From positions 1 to 44,540 of the forward strand of contig JAGOOK010000013.1 of assembly GCA_017992555.1 (NCBI GenBank): DNA of 44,540 bases. The letters are read 5' to 3'. Of the stretch, positions 9,145 to 18,278 are shown piece by piece (within the stretch, counting starts at the first letter, position 1; every line of letters begins with the position of its first letter). Below the pieces are notes generated by a model, which made no database searches, had not been told where the DNA came from, and saw only the letters and a program-made list of their open reading frames with translations. The DNA comes from Caldisericia bacterium (lineage in GTDB: Bacteria > Caldisericota > Caldisericia > JAAYUI01). A program made the translations under genes and the position numbers.

Positions 9145-12100
9145 ATGAAAAAATTGTTTTCAGTGATCTTAGTTTTTGCTATTGTCGCACCTGGAATTGC
9201 TTTTGCAGCTCCAAACACACCAGTTAAAACTGATATCCCTCTTGGTGGTCTTTTGATTGGAAATCCAAGCGGATTTTCCAAGCGGATTGATTGCTCTATA
9301 AAACCCGATTCGATTTCAGTATTCAGGGGTCAACTTTTTGCAACAGGCCTTTCGAGGACCCTTGAGATTGGAATGCCTGCAGTTCCTTCTTTTGCAGAGA
9401 GAATACAGGTCCCAAGTGGTTCTTACCCAAGAGGGGTATATCTGAAGGAAATTTCTTTTACCAATATTCCATTGCCAGAGCTTGAGCCATATTATCCGAA
9501 AACTTGGGGCAAACAACCTGGAATCCAGAAACGAACAGAACCAAAGGGTTTTTTCCCAAAATCACTTGGCGATATAAAGGTAGAGAATGGCAATGATGGC
9601 CAGGTTGCCACTGTTTATTTCAATCCGGTAGTGCTGGATTTTGATAAAAGAACGATCAGAATAGCAAAGAGAGCCATTATTGATGTTGTTTTTGAATCAA
9701 ATGCCACTTATTCCCCTTCTCCTGAAAAACCTCAGAACAAGGCAGTCATTGTTTGCCCAAATTCGTTGATTGAGGCTGCCAAAAAGCTGGAACAAGCACA
9801 AAAAAGTGATGGCTATACAGTAAGAACCGTAACAGTCGAAGAAATAGCCTCAACGTTTGAGCCACAGAAAGAAGAACCATCCTATAAGGGCCCCAAAGAT
9901 TTCAGTGAAAAAGACAAAAAATACCTTGCAAAGTATGATTACGAGCTGGCAAAAAAGATAAGGAGTTTTTGCGCAAAAGAATCCATGGAGACATCTTTTG
10001 TGACCATCATTGGTGACGGGCTCCTTGTTCCAGCATCTTTTTACTATCTGGAAAACTATTCCTCACTTGAATATGACAAGTATGTCCCGTCCGATATTTT
10101 CTATTCATCTCCAGATCTTGATACTGTACCAAACATGTCAGTAGGAAGATTGCCAGTCAGAAATCTCAAAGAAGCAAATGACATTGTTGATAAAATTACC
10201 AGATACAGAAAATCCATAAAACCGGAATGGTTCAAAAAAATTGTCCTTTCCGGGGGTGATCCTTTTAGTGGCGGCTTCCTTGGCGAGCTAGAATGCCAGT
10301 CACTTGTTGACAATGGATACCTGGACGGGTTTGGTATCTCAAAGAACTATAAAACCAGGGACAGTTTTGATTCGGAATCTCTTCTTAAGGCCTTTACTGA
10401 AGATAATGGTTTGGTTTATTGCGTGAGCCATGGTGCCGGCAATGCAATTATTACTGAGCCTGGGAAAATAACAAATACTGACATAATGGGGCTTCCGAAG
10501 AGAGATAAATTGCCGGTTCTGGTGAGTGTCGCATGCACCAATGGAATGTTTGACAACTCTGTTGTCGGGGTCGAATTTAAGGATACACCAGAGTACAAGG
10601 ACATCTCTTTTGCACAAGCCTGCCTCTTCTCTCAGGGTGGTCCTGTCGCATATTTTGGAGGATCCAGGCTCAACTATGCGGGAATAAACTGGACTATTGA
10701 GGGTGGTGTTGCAAGAGCACTGCCTTTTAATGAAATAGACAGGCTTACCACTGAGGTAGTCAATGCCTACAACAACTGGGCAACCACTCTTGGAGAACTT
10801 TATAGCCAAGCGTTGAAAAAATATGTTGGTGTTGCGAAAGAAGGATTCTTCACGACATCAAAATCGTTGTTCTGTTTTACTTTCCTTGGAGACCCAACGA
10901 TAAAGCTCCCACAAAATAGTGGCGGTGCTCCTCACAGGATGCCAGACGTAGAGGTGCTTGATTGCCCAATGACTAGTGATGGACTGAGTATTCCGATCAT
11001 GTCAGTGGTTGAACCAAATCAAGTACTTGTGAAAACTGATTTTGAGTGGATTGAATCAAGAAAAATCGACCTTGAAACTGCCAAGTCACAGCCTGCCCAA
11101 AAGCTTACAAACCCAACAAACAGGACCTTTAAAGTGCCATTTTCACATAACACAAAAAGTTTGTGGCAAGCCAGAATTGAATTGCCAAACAGCTCGGAGA
11201 TCTGGATATATTATATTACAAGGGCAAAATATGATCTAAAAGCTGTTTCAAACAGACTTTTCTACACCGACAAACCATCAAAAAGGCAAAATTTCTCTTT
11301 CCAGGTAATAAATGAAGGGTACAAAGATCTGCAAAATATTGTTGCTCAGCTAAAAATTGATGGTGTTACAAGAAAAACAAAAAAAATTGGAAGTTTGGAG
11401 ATTAATTCATTAAAGCAGCTCAATTTCATGGTTGAGGGGCTTGAAGAAGGTGAACATACAGTCAACTTCGAGGTAAAACCCGATGTTAAGGATGATTTTC
11501 CCAAAGACAATGTTTTTGAGAAACAACTTGTATTGACCAAAAGTGAAACAGCCAAGGCCCTTTGTCTCATATCGTACCTTTTCAACGCATCGACCGCAAA
11601 AAAGGTCTTCGGGATTGATTCATACGAAAGTTCCGTAAAGGATTTCAAGAAAATTCCAACTGAAATTGTAACGTATGGCGATGACAGCTATATGTCGCTG
11701 CTTTTTGGTTTTGGATACCAGAATTTTGCAGAGCTTGGTGCGGACACAGTCATCATGGCCTCGCCCAATTTTGCAAATCCGTATGACAGCAAATTTGCAC
11801 AAGGGCTGCTTTCATTTGTGGAAAACGGCGGCCAGGCAATAGGCTATGCGTGCCTTGGATCAGAATCTGGCGGCAGTAATTACACAGCCTATGCAAAGGT
11901 TTTTGGTTTCAAGCAATCGCTTGAATATGGATTGTCGGAAGATACATTTACGTTTGATGTACCAGTTGATCCTGCAAATGATTTCTTCCAGGGCATAGAT
12001 GGCCAGATGTCAGTGAAAGCTATTATGTCAAACACAATTCCTGCCCAGTCATGGGACGAGTGTCTTGATGGGGCAAAAATTGTTTCAAAAAGCAAGGATG

Positions 12101-15100
12101 GGAAGAATATAATCGCCACAAATGGAGGCAATTCGGTTTATTTCTCGACCTTATATGAAAATACTAATCCTGAACATTTCAGATTCTTATGTAACCTTTT
12201 AACCTACAGCCACAGGCCGCAACCTGACGTTTCGCTATACAGTGGCTCAATTTCGTGCGATCCACCGGTTGCCCTTACGTCCTCAAGGGTGAAAGTAAAT
12301 GTGAGTGTTGTAAATTCAGGTAATGTGGCATCAAAAGAAGCCAGATTGGTTTTGGAGCCCTTCGGTTTCTCAAAGACTGTTCCACAGATAGAAAAGGGTG
12401 GCAAGACAAACCTTGAATTTGAAATAGAAACACCTGATTTACCCGGAATCCTTGAGCTTGGCGCCAAGATCGCCATGCAAGGAGAAGTAAATGAAAAAAA
12501 CAATGATTCAACTTATAGACTCCAGATTCTTCCGAAAGGAAGAGAAGGCTCACTGGAAGCCATTTCAAATCTCAACATATCCGATTTCATGATCTTGCCG
12601 GACAAACCCTTCTACGTGACCGGAAAAGCACAAAAAGGTGCCTTGATTAATTGCCAGGGCTCTCTTGCCAGGGTATCCGACAAGGGCGATTTTAAGGTAT
12701 ATGTTAAGCCTTCTGGCCAAGGCCTGGAACTTGGTGTAACAACCATGGAAGGGTTTTCTTCATCGAAAAAAATAAACTGCACATTTGCCGCACAAAAGAA
12801 TGTTGCAGGGACTATTGGCAAAAATTACTTCATCCAAAACCAAACCTATACCAGGGACCTGAAAACACAACCATTCTTCCAGAGAAATAACGAAACTTAT
12901 GTCAATTTTACTGTAGTTGGCAAAACGCTTGGCCTTGATGTGACAACAGATGGAGACAGGTGGTCATTTGGCAATAGTTCTTTCACCGTGAGCGGGACAC
13001 TTGAAACGGGCAATGCCAAGATTGAAATGGGTGGCGCACAAAAGGATGTACAGTCACAGCAGCCAATAATGATGCTTGATTCTGGTCTTTGCGTTCCAGC
13101 CAGTTTCCTTTCGCAGATCTCATTCAAGATTGAACAGGACAATAAACCTGGATCATTCCTTGTGTTGTTTCCAAATAATGTGAAATTACCGGAAACACCT
13201 GTGGAACAAATATTTCCAAATGGTTTTGCTAGGCCCGAAACCAAAGAGCTTAGAATACCAAAAGAGACTGATTATGGGCCTCCAGTTCTCCTCTCCTATG
13301 GTGCTCTTGATGGAGAAGTCAAGGATGTCATGTCTTTATCGCCTGCCAAAAAAGGTTTATATCTCCTCACTTCGAGAGGTGTAGAGCTCTGGACAGCAGA
13401 AGGTGCCTTTTCAAAATGCATAGGTTTCCCACCGACGCTCGTTGCTGATGTTGGCGGAAGTTGGTACAGTTTCCTCTACAACAATTCCAACAGTTTTGAT
13501 GGAAGAACCCCAAAAATTGCTTTTGCTGCAAATGATAGCGACAATTTTGCTTTTGCAACACAAGATTGCTTGGCAATCTATGATGAAACACTGAAGCTTA
13601 TAAAAAAATACAAATTTGATGATCCAATTTACCTTGATGTTGGTATACAGACTGACTCAAAGGGAAATTTCTATTACCTTGATCAATACAATTCTATCTG
13701 GAAAGTTGGTCAGGAGGACGCTGAACCAATAAATCTTGTTGATGGTGATGGCGAGGATATTGATGAATTCTTCAATTTTACAGTCTTGCCGAATGGTAAT
13801 ATTGCAATCAATATAACAGAAGGTTTGAAAGAAACAAAGAAATGGTCTGCGCTTCTTTTTGATCCAACAGGCAAATTGCTCAGTAAGAAAGATTTCGCAG
13901 TTGATCCAGAGAAGGCGCTTGAAGAAGAGGTGATGAGTAGTATCCAGTTTCCGACAGCTCTGTTGTCCATGAAAAGTGGTGGTTTTTACGCAATATATGT
14001 AAGTTATGATGAGCTGTTTGTGGAAAAATGGGACGAGCAGTTTGAGCTTACAGACAAAAAAATGGTCCAGCTTGAGGGTATTTATGTAAATTCTATCTAC
14101 AAGACATCATCGGACAATTTTTACATGGCCATAACAGCAGGATTTATGGAAGAAGGGTTGTCTGAAAACAAATTCAAGATATGCAAGGTTGGTCCTGATT
14201 TCAAAACACAACTCATGGTTCCATTTATCGTGAGGCAGAGCAACAGGCTTGTATCGCCTTATTTTATGGAATTTTCCGAGGATGGCGACCTATATGTAGG
14301 TGGTGAGCAAAAATGTACTGTTTATGATAGATTTGGAACCAGAAAAGATGATTTTGTAATATCATCAGGAGATGAAAAAACTGCTTTTAAGCCGGTGATG
14401 CTTAAATTTGACTCTGGAAAAATTGTTGCGCTCAGTATTGATTATTTTGAAAGCAACATCGTTATTTCGGACAAAAATGGAAACCTCCTCAGAAAAATAT
14501 CCTTGTCAGGTGAAAACGGAGTTTATCCTTATGCCATTGAGCCGAATCTGTCGCAGAATGAGATATATATTTTGGATGGAATGGGCAAGATTCATATAAT
14601 ATCTTCTTACCTTGACCAGGACAAAAATCCAGCGGGATTTGAACCCAAGAAATCGGTTTCAATAGTTGGCTATGGCAAAGGTTTAGCTCAGGCTCCTGTT
14701 GCAATGAGATATTTTAATGGCAAACTCTATGTTTTAGATTTTTATGGCCAAAAAATATGCTGCTATGACAAAGATCTCAATTTCCTCTTCGAATTTGGCG
14801 GGCTTGGTGAAGGAACTGGTCTGCTTATGGATGCCATATCATTGTGTACAGACAACAATGGGAATATCTGGGTTGGAGACATGTCGAAGTCGAAACTTGT
14901 CATCTACTCTGGAGATGGTGGTTTCCTCGGCGAAATTGGGAAAGAGGGTTTTTACGCTTCCCCGGGCTCAATTGAGGCTTATAGCAATGACTCCTTCTCC
15001 TGGATGTCGCCACTTGATTTCGCAATCGGTAAAGGTGGGCTTGCCGTTTTTGATTATGGTCATGACAGGATACTTATGTGGAACTCCAAAAATGAGTCCA

Positions 15101-15768
15101 CAACGATGTCCATTACCCCTGATGATCTTAAGGTGACCGTTTTCCCGACGCAAAAGATTTTCAAATATACATTTGAGATCACAAACACTGGCAGTGGCAA
15201 TCTTGAGGGCACAATATCGTCTGAAACTGGAGGAGTGACTATTGTCCAGCCCAAGATAATAAAAAATATCCATGAAGTTGTACTCGAATGTGATTTCTCA
15301 AATACAGACATACCAAAAAGCATTAATGTTGTGGTTCAAACCAATGTTGGTATCAAAAAGATAAGTATTCCTATAACAATTGTTCCACTTGATGCTTTGT
15401 TGGTGATAGGCGAACCGGTTTGCGGCAATGCAAATGGTGTTTTCAGACTTGCGATGCTTCCTTATTCAAAAAATGATAAAATCATTGTGTCTACAAAAGA
15501 TTTGGAGAAGATGTTTGGTTTGAAGGGAATTATTGCAAAAGACAACAACAGTGCATACTTCACATATGGGCAGAGAAGGATCGGTTTTGTGAATGGTTCC
15601 AGTATCGCTGATCTCCAGATTGGTGAGGATCACTTTAATGTTAATTTGGGTGTAGAAGTCACAAAACTTATTGACGGTGGCCTTACCGTGCCTGTTGAAA
15701 CAATTGCAGCATTTTTAAGTTGCAAAGTTATTCCAGAAGGTAATTTTATCAAGATGACCGCCAGGTGA
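9145..15768 (+). CDS. Giant secreted gingipain-like cysteine protease (peptidase C25) with CARDB, propeller, Ig and stalk domains
   Basis: A 2207-residue exported protein. It has a signal peptide ending IAFA-APN and a C25 propeptide-like region to about 195. The caspase-fold C25 protease (about 196-585) has probable catalytic His429 in VSHGAGN and Cys464 in SVACTNGMFD, and ends with the typical FLGDPTIKLP. A CARDB-like domain (about 690-795), a flavodoxin/GATase-like domain (about 800-1020), a second CARDB (about 1030-1135) and a stalk-like domain (about 1225-1345) follow. Then come a propeller (about 1380-1985), an Ig-like domain (about 1988-2082) and a final stalk domain. The protease dyad is intact, so activity is expected on the surface or outside the cell. 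No T9SS C-terminal domain is seen. GGGAGG precedes the ATG. The last four bases overlap the rsmG start. Confidence 0.9.
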   Translation: MKKLFSVILVFAIVAPGIAFAAPNTPVKTDIPLGGLLIGNPSGFSKRIDCSIKPDSISVFRGQLFATGLSRTLEIGMPAVPSFAERIQVPSGSYPRGVYLKEISFTNIPLPELEPYYPKTWGKQPGIQKRTEPKGFFPKSLGDIKVENGNDGQVATVYFNPVVLDFDKRTIRIAKRAIIDVVFESNATYSPSPEKPQNKAVIVCPNSLIEAAKKLEQAQKSDGYTVRTVTVEEIASTFEPQKEEPSYKGPKDFSEKDKKYLAKYDYELAKKIRSFCAKESMETSFVTIIGDGLLVPASFYYLENYSSLEYDKYVPSDIFYSSPDLDTVPNMSVGRLPVRNLKEANDIVDKITRYRKSIKPEWFKKIVLSGGDPFSGGFLGELECQSLVDNGYLDGFGISKNYKTRDSFDSESLLKAFTEDNGLVYCVSHGAGNAIITEPGKITNTDIMGLPKRDKLPVLVSVACTNGMFDNSVVGVEFKDTPEYKDISFAQACLFSQGGPVAYFGGSRLNYAGINWTIEGGVARALPFNEIDRLTTEVVNAYNNWATTLGELYSQALKKYVGVAKEGFFTTSKSLFCFTFLGDPTIKLPQNSGGAPHRMPDVEVLDCPMTSDGLSIPIMSVVEPNQVLVKTDFEWIESRKIDLETAKSQPAQKLTNPTNRTFKVPFSHNTKSLWQARIELPNSSEIWIYYITRAKYDLKAVSNRLFYTDKPSKRQNFSFQVINEGYKDLQNIVAQLKIDGVTRKTKKIGSLEINSLKQLNFMVEGLEEGEHTVNFEVKPDVKDDFPKDNVFEKQLVLTKSETAKALCLISYLFNASTAKKVFGIDSYESSVKDFKKIPTEIVTYGDDSYMSLLFGFGYQNFAELGADTVIMASPNFANPYDSKFAQGLLSFVENGGQAIGYACLGSESGGSNYTAYAKVFGFKQSLEYGLSEDTFTFDVPVDPANDFFQGIDGQMSVKAIMSNTIPAQSWDECLDGAKIVSKSKDGKNIIATNGGNSVYFSTLYENTNPEHFRFLCNLLTYSHRPQPDVSLYSGSISCDPPVALTSSRVKVNVSVVNSGNVASKEARLVLEPFGFSKTVPQIEKGGKTNLEFEIETPDLPGILELGAKIAMQGEVNEKNNDSTYRLQILPKGREGSLEAISNLNISDFMILPDKPFYVTGKAQKGALINCQGSLARVSDKGDFKVYVKPSGQGLELGVTTMEGFSSSKKINCTFAAQKNVAGTIGKNYFIQNQTYTRDLKTQPFFQRNNETYVNFTVVGKTLGLDVTTDGDRWSFGNSSFTVSGTLETGNAKIEMGGAQKDVQSQQPIMMLDSGLCVPASFLSQISFKIEQDNKPGSFLVLFPNNVKLPETPVEQIFPNGFARPETKELRIPKETDYGPPVLLSYGALDGEVKDVMSLSPAKKGLYLLTSRGVELWTAEGAFSKCIGFPPTLVADVGGSWYSFLYNNSNSFDGRTPKIAFAANDSDNFAFATQDCLAIYDETLKLIKKYKFDDPIYLDVGIQTDSKGNFYYLDQYNSIWKVGQEDAEPINLVDGDGEDIDEFFNFTVLPNGNIAINITEGLKETKKWSALLFDPTGKLLSKKDFAVDPEKALEEEVMSSIQFPTALLSMKSGGFYAIYVSYDELFVEKWDEQFELTDKKMVQLEGIYVNSIYKTSSDNFYMAITAGFMEEGLSENKFKICKVGPDFKTQLMVPFIVRQSNRLVSPYFMEFSEDGDLYVGGEQKCTVYDRFGTRKDDFVISSGDEKTAFKPVMLKFDSGKIVALSIDYFESNIVISDKNGNLLRKISLSGENGVYPYAIEPNLSQNEIYILDGMGKIHIISSYLDQDKNPAGFEPKKSVSIVGYGKGLAQAPVAMRYFNGKLYVLDFYGQKICCYDKDLNFLFEFGGLGEGTGLLMDAISLCTDNNGNIWVGDMSKSKLVIYSGDGGFLGEIGKEGFYASPGSIEAYSNDSFSWMSPLDFAIGKGGLAVFDYGHDRILMWNSKNESTTMSITPDDLKVTVFPTQKIFKYTFEITNTGSGNLEGTISSETGGVTIVQPKIIKNIHEVVLECDFSNTDIPKSINVVVQTNVGIKKISIPITIVPLDALLVIGEPVCGNANGVFRLAMLPYSKNDKIIVSTKDLEKMFGLKGIIAKDNNSAYFTYGQRRIGFVNGSSIADLQIGEDHFNVNLGVEVTKLIDGGLTVPVETIAAFLSCKVIPEGNFIKMTAR

Positions 15769-16430
15769 AGATAAACCCTGATTTACTTATAAAAGGTGCC
15801 AAGGGTTTTGGCATCAGTCTTGGTGAAAAGCAGGTTGGTGCCTTTTCTGAATATTGTGATTTCTTGCTTGAGAGAAATCGCTTGGTCAACCTTACTGCCA
15901 TTACAAATCCGGATGAGGTGGTTTCAAAGCATTTTGTGGACAGTCTGGCAATCAATCTAGCTATGGATATGTCTGCCAGAAAAAACCTCATTGATATTGG
16001 TTCTGGGGCCGGGTTTCCAGGTGTCGCCATAAAAATTGCCTTTCCAGCCACCGAGATAGTCCTTGTGGAATCGATAGGTAAAAAAACATTTTTTCTTGAA
16101 GAACTCATGCATAAACTTGGGCTTCCCGGCATATCGGTTTTGAATATCAGAGCAGAAAGTATCCCACAGGTAAGACCTGAGTATGGCAACCACTTTGAGA
16201 TTGTCACGGCAAGGGCCGTTGGCAACTTACAATTACTTCTCTCTTATGCAAAGCCTTTGCTTGCTCCAGGCGGTTCGCTTGTACTTTGGAAAGGCAGGGA
16301 TGACATTTCAGAGTTGCCCTCGATGCTTCCAAAAATAGAGAAATTGGGTTTTAATTTGGTCAAAACAATCCCATATAAAATTCCATTATGGCACCTAGAA
16401 CGCTTCCTTGTACACCTGGAATGCTTGTAA
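15765..16430 (+). CDS. rsmG: 16S rRNA (guanine-N7) methyltransferase RsmG
   Basis: A 221-residue cytoplasmic enzyme that uses S-adenosylmethionine to methylate a guanine at N7 in the 530 loop of 16S rRNA. The Rossmann SAM-binding motif IDIGSGAGFPG lies at about 76-86. The N-terminal SEYCDFLLERNRLVNLTAI and the later IVTARAVGNLQLLL are typical of the family. The start is GTG at 15765, overlapping the protease stop as GTGA, so it should be translated by coupling with the giant protease. That is an odd partner: rsmG usually sits near mnmG or parAB. Confidence 0.95.
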   Translation: MKINPDLLIKGAKGFGISLGEKQVGAFSEYCDFLLERNRLVNLTAITNPDEVVSKHFVDSLAINLAMDMSARKNLIDIGSGAGFPGVAIKIAFPATEIVLVESIGKKTFFLEELMHKLGLPGISVLNIRAESIPQVRPEYGNHFEIVTARAVGNLQLLLSYAKPLLAPGGSLVLWKGRDDISELPSMLPKIEKLGFNLVKTIPYKIPLWHLERFLVHLECL

Positions 16431-16452
16431 AAGGTGTTCAGTCATATAAAAT
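16425..16452 (+). promoter_or_regulatory. Predicted promoter of the PLP enzyme gene
   Basis: TTGTAA (16425-16430, overlapping the rsmG stop), a 16-base spacer and TAAAAT (16447-16452). The start would fall near 16459, leaving a leader of about 15 bases that contains AAGGAGG. It has the same -35 and spacer as the promoter at 640. This gives the gene expression independent of the upstream operon. Confidence 0.5.
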
Positions 16453-16473
16453 GTGCTTTTTAAGGAGGTATCG

Positions 16474-17658
16474 ATGAGTGGTTTTGATGGCAGATTGCAA
16501 GCCTTTAAAGAGAGAAAAGAAGAAACAATACGTGACAAACACATGTATTACCTTAATGAAATACAAGCACACGAAGGCCAGTTTGTTGTTATTGGTGGAA
16601 AAAAATACCTGAATTTTACCACATACTCCTACCTTGGTCTTTTGGGGCACCCCAAGATAAATGAAGCAGCCAAAGCTGCAATAGACAGGTTTGGCTCCGG
16701 CACCCATGGTGTGAGGATCCTTGCAGGAACCACATCAATACATGTCGAGCTGGAAAACAGAATTGCCGCTTATAAAAGGACTGATGATTCTATAACTTAT
16801 TCGTCAGGATATGTAACCAATCTTTCCACCATTTCAACCCTCACCGGAAATGGTGACGAGATTTTTTGCGATATAATCAATCACGCTTCAATATATGATG
16901 GTTGCTTGCTTTCAAGGGCAAAGTTCACGAGATTCAAACACAACGATATGGAAGACCTTGAGAACCATCTCAAGAATTCGAAGGCCGTCGGCAAATTAAT
17001 TGTTGTTGATGCCGTTTTCTCAATGGATGGCGACATTGCCCCGCTTCCAAAACTGATTGAATTGGCAAGAAAATACGATTGCCTCCTCATGGTTGACGAG
17101 GCCCATTCACTTGGTGTGCTTGGCAAAACAGGGCATGGGATCATGGAGCATTTTGGTCTCACAGAGGGAATTGACATCCAGATGGGCACCCTATCAAAGA
17201 CGATCCCTGCAATCGGTGGCTATATAGCGGCCAAAAAAGATATAATTGATCTGCTCAAGTATAACGCCAGAGCATTTGTTTTTTCAGCAGCGCTTCCACC
17301 ACCAGCAGCAGAAGCGGCCAAGGTTTCTTTTGATGTTCTTGAGGAAGAACAGTGGAGACTCGAAAGACTCAGGGACAATATTTCCTACTATATCAAATCG
17401 CTCAACCAGGCCGGTTTTGATACGGGTGTAAGCCAGACGGCCATAGTCCCGATCATCCTAAAAGACGAATGGATGACCCTTGAAACAACCAGGCTCCTCT
17501 TTGAGGAAGGCGTTTTCATAATGCCGATCCTTCCACCTGCCGTCCCGCCAAATACTTCAAGGCTCAGGGCCAATGTTACAGCTTCCCACACCAGAGAAGA
17601 CATTGATTATATGGTTGATGCTCTTTCCAGGGTCTGGAAGAAATTGGGAATGCGCTGA
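16474..17658 (+). CDS. Alpha-oxoamine synthase family PLP enzyme (BioF / Kbl / serine palmitoyltransferase-like)
   Basis: A 394-residue fold-type I PLP enzyme. Family members condense an amino acid with an acyl-CoA, with loss of CO2 or a related cleavage. Seen: substrate-end motif YSYLGLLGHP, GSGTHGVR, the aspartate of VDEAHSLG that pairs with the PLP ring nitrogen, and the Schiff-base lysine Lys242 in GTLSKTIPAIGGY. Sequence reading alone cannot decide between 8-amino-7-oxononanoate synthase, glycine C-acetyltransferase and an SPT-like enzyme. No biotin, threonine-degradation or sphingolipid gene lies nearby. ATG 16474 is chosen over the upstream GTG 16453 because AAGGAGG ends 5 bases before it. 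The last 52 bases overlap the convergent gene below. Confidence 0.88.
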   Translation: MSGFDGRLQAFKERKEETIRDKHMYYLNEIQAHEGQFVVIGGKKYLNFTTYSYLGLLGHPKINEAAKAAIDRFGSGTHGVRILAGTTSIHVELENRIAAYKRTDDSITYSSGYVTNLSTISTLTGNGDEIFCDIINHASIYDGCLLSRAKFTRFKHNDMEDLENHLKNSKAVGKLIVVDAVFSMDGDIAPLPKLIELARKYDCLLMVDEAHSLGVLGKTGHGIMEHFGLTEGIDIQMGTLSKTIPAIGGYIAAKKDIIDLLKYNARAFVFSAALPPPAAEAAKVSFDVLEEEQWRLERLRDNISYYIKSLNQAGFDTGVSQTAIVPIILKDEWMTLETTRLLFEEGVFIMPILPPAVPPNTSRLRANVTASHTREDIDYMVDALSRVWKKLGMR

Positions 17659-18278
17659 ACAAAAACCAACACTTTCCCCTCTGATTCGATTGTAAAATCG
17701 CCCAGTGCCAGATTACTCACCCATCTAGCTGGGCCCGGCTCTATTCTTCCCTCAAATGGATATTTAAGGCCAAACAGCTTCATGTTTGTTGCGCCAAAAA
17801 ATGGTAGGATGCTAACTATCATGTCTTTTTTGCATTTGATGTGGCAACATCCTGAGACTGAAAAAATTTCAAAGCCTTCACAAAATCCTCTTAATTTTAC
17901 TCCAAGCTTGTTTTCAAGCCAGAAGAGCCAGTAATTGAAGAGAACATGGTCCGGCCTTCCTGTTTTGCCACCTGTAAGGCCGACAATGTTTATTTCCCCA
18001 AAGCCCCTTTTTGAGAGCTCTTCTATGGCCAACTCGCCATCTGTGGCGTTTTTTTGTTCTGGGTAAGAAATTACTTCTATCCCAAGATTTTTTATTTTTG
18101 AAAGGTTTTTGGGATTGACGGAATCCATGTCCCCAATGACAAGACCTGGAGTTATACCAACCGAGAGGAGACCATCCAGCCCTGAGTCAGCTGCACATGA
18201 GAACGAATAGTTGCCACAAAGTTTGATGTCCTGGCTATAGATGGAACCCCCAAGTGCAAGCAGGGCTATTTTTTCCAA
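17607..18278 (-). CDS. Thiamine pyrophosphokinase
   Basis: A 223-residue cytoplasmic enzyme that transfers pyrophosphate from ATP to thiamine, giving thiamine diphosphate. Family motifs are all visible: AADSGLDGL (about 29-37), GDMDSV (49-54), NATDGELAI (78-86) and GKTGRPDHVLFN, with acidic residues D31, D50, D52 and D80 placed as in the active site. The C-terminal beta domain contains GLKYPFEG and a WVSN motif. The start is TTG at 18278, overlapping the amidohydrolase end by 13 bases. It is the last gene of the nine-gene leftward operon. Its 3' end runs 52 bases into the PLP enzyme gene. Confidence 0.93.
   Translation of the reverse strand: MEKIALLALGGSIYSQDIKLCGNYSFSCAADSGLDGLLSVGITPGLVIGDMDSVNPKNLSKIKNLGIEVISYPEQKNATDGELAIEELSKRGFGEINIVGLTGGKTGRPDHVLFNYWLFWLENKLGVKLRGFCEGFEIFSVSGCCHIKCKKDMIVSILPFFGATNMKLFGLKYPFEGRIEPGPARWVSNLALGDFTIESEGKVLVFVQRIPNFFQTLERASTI

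Noticed and set aside
10339..10809. 156-residue minus-strand frame within the protease gene
   Set aside because: It is opposite the catalytic His/Cys region of the C25 protease and has no ribosome site or recognisable domain.
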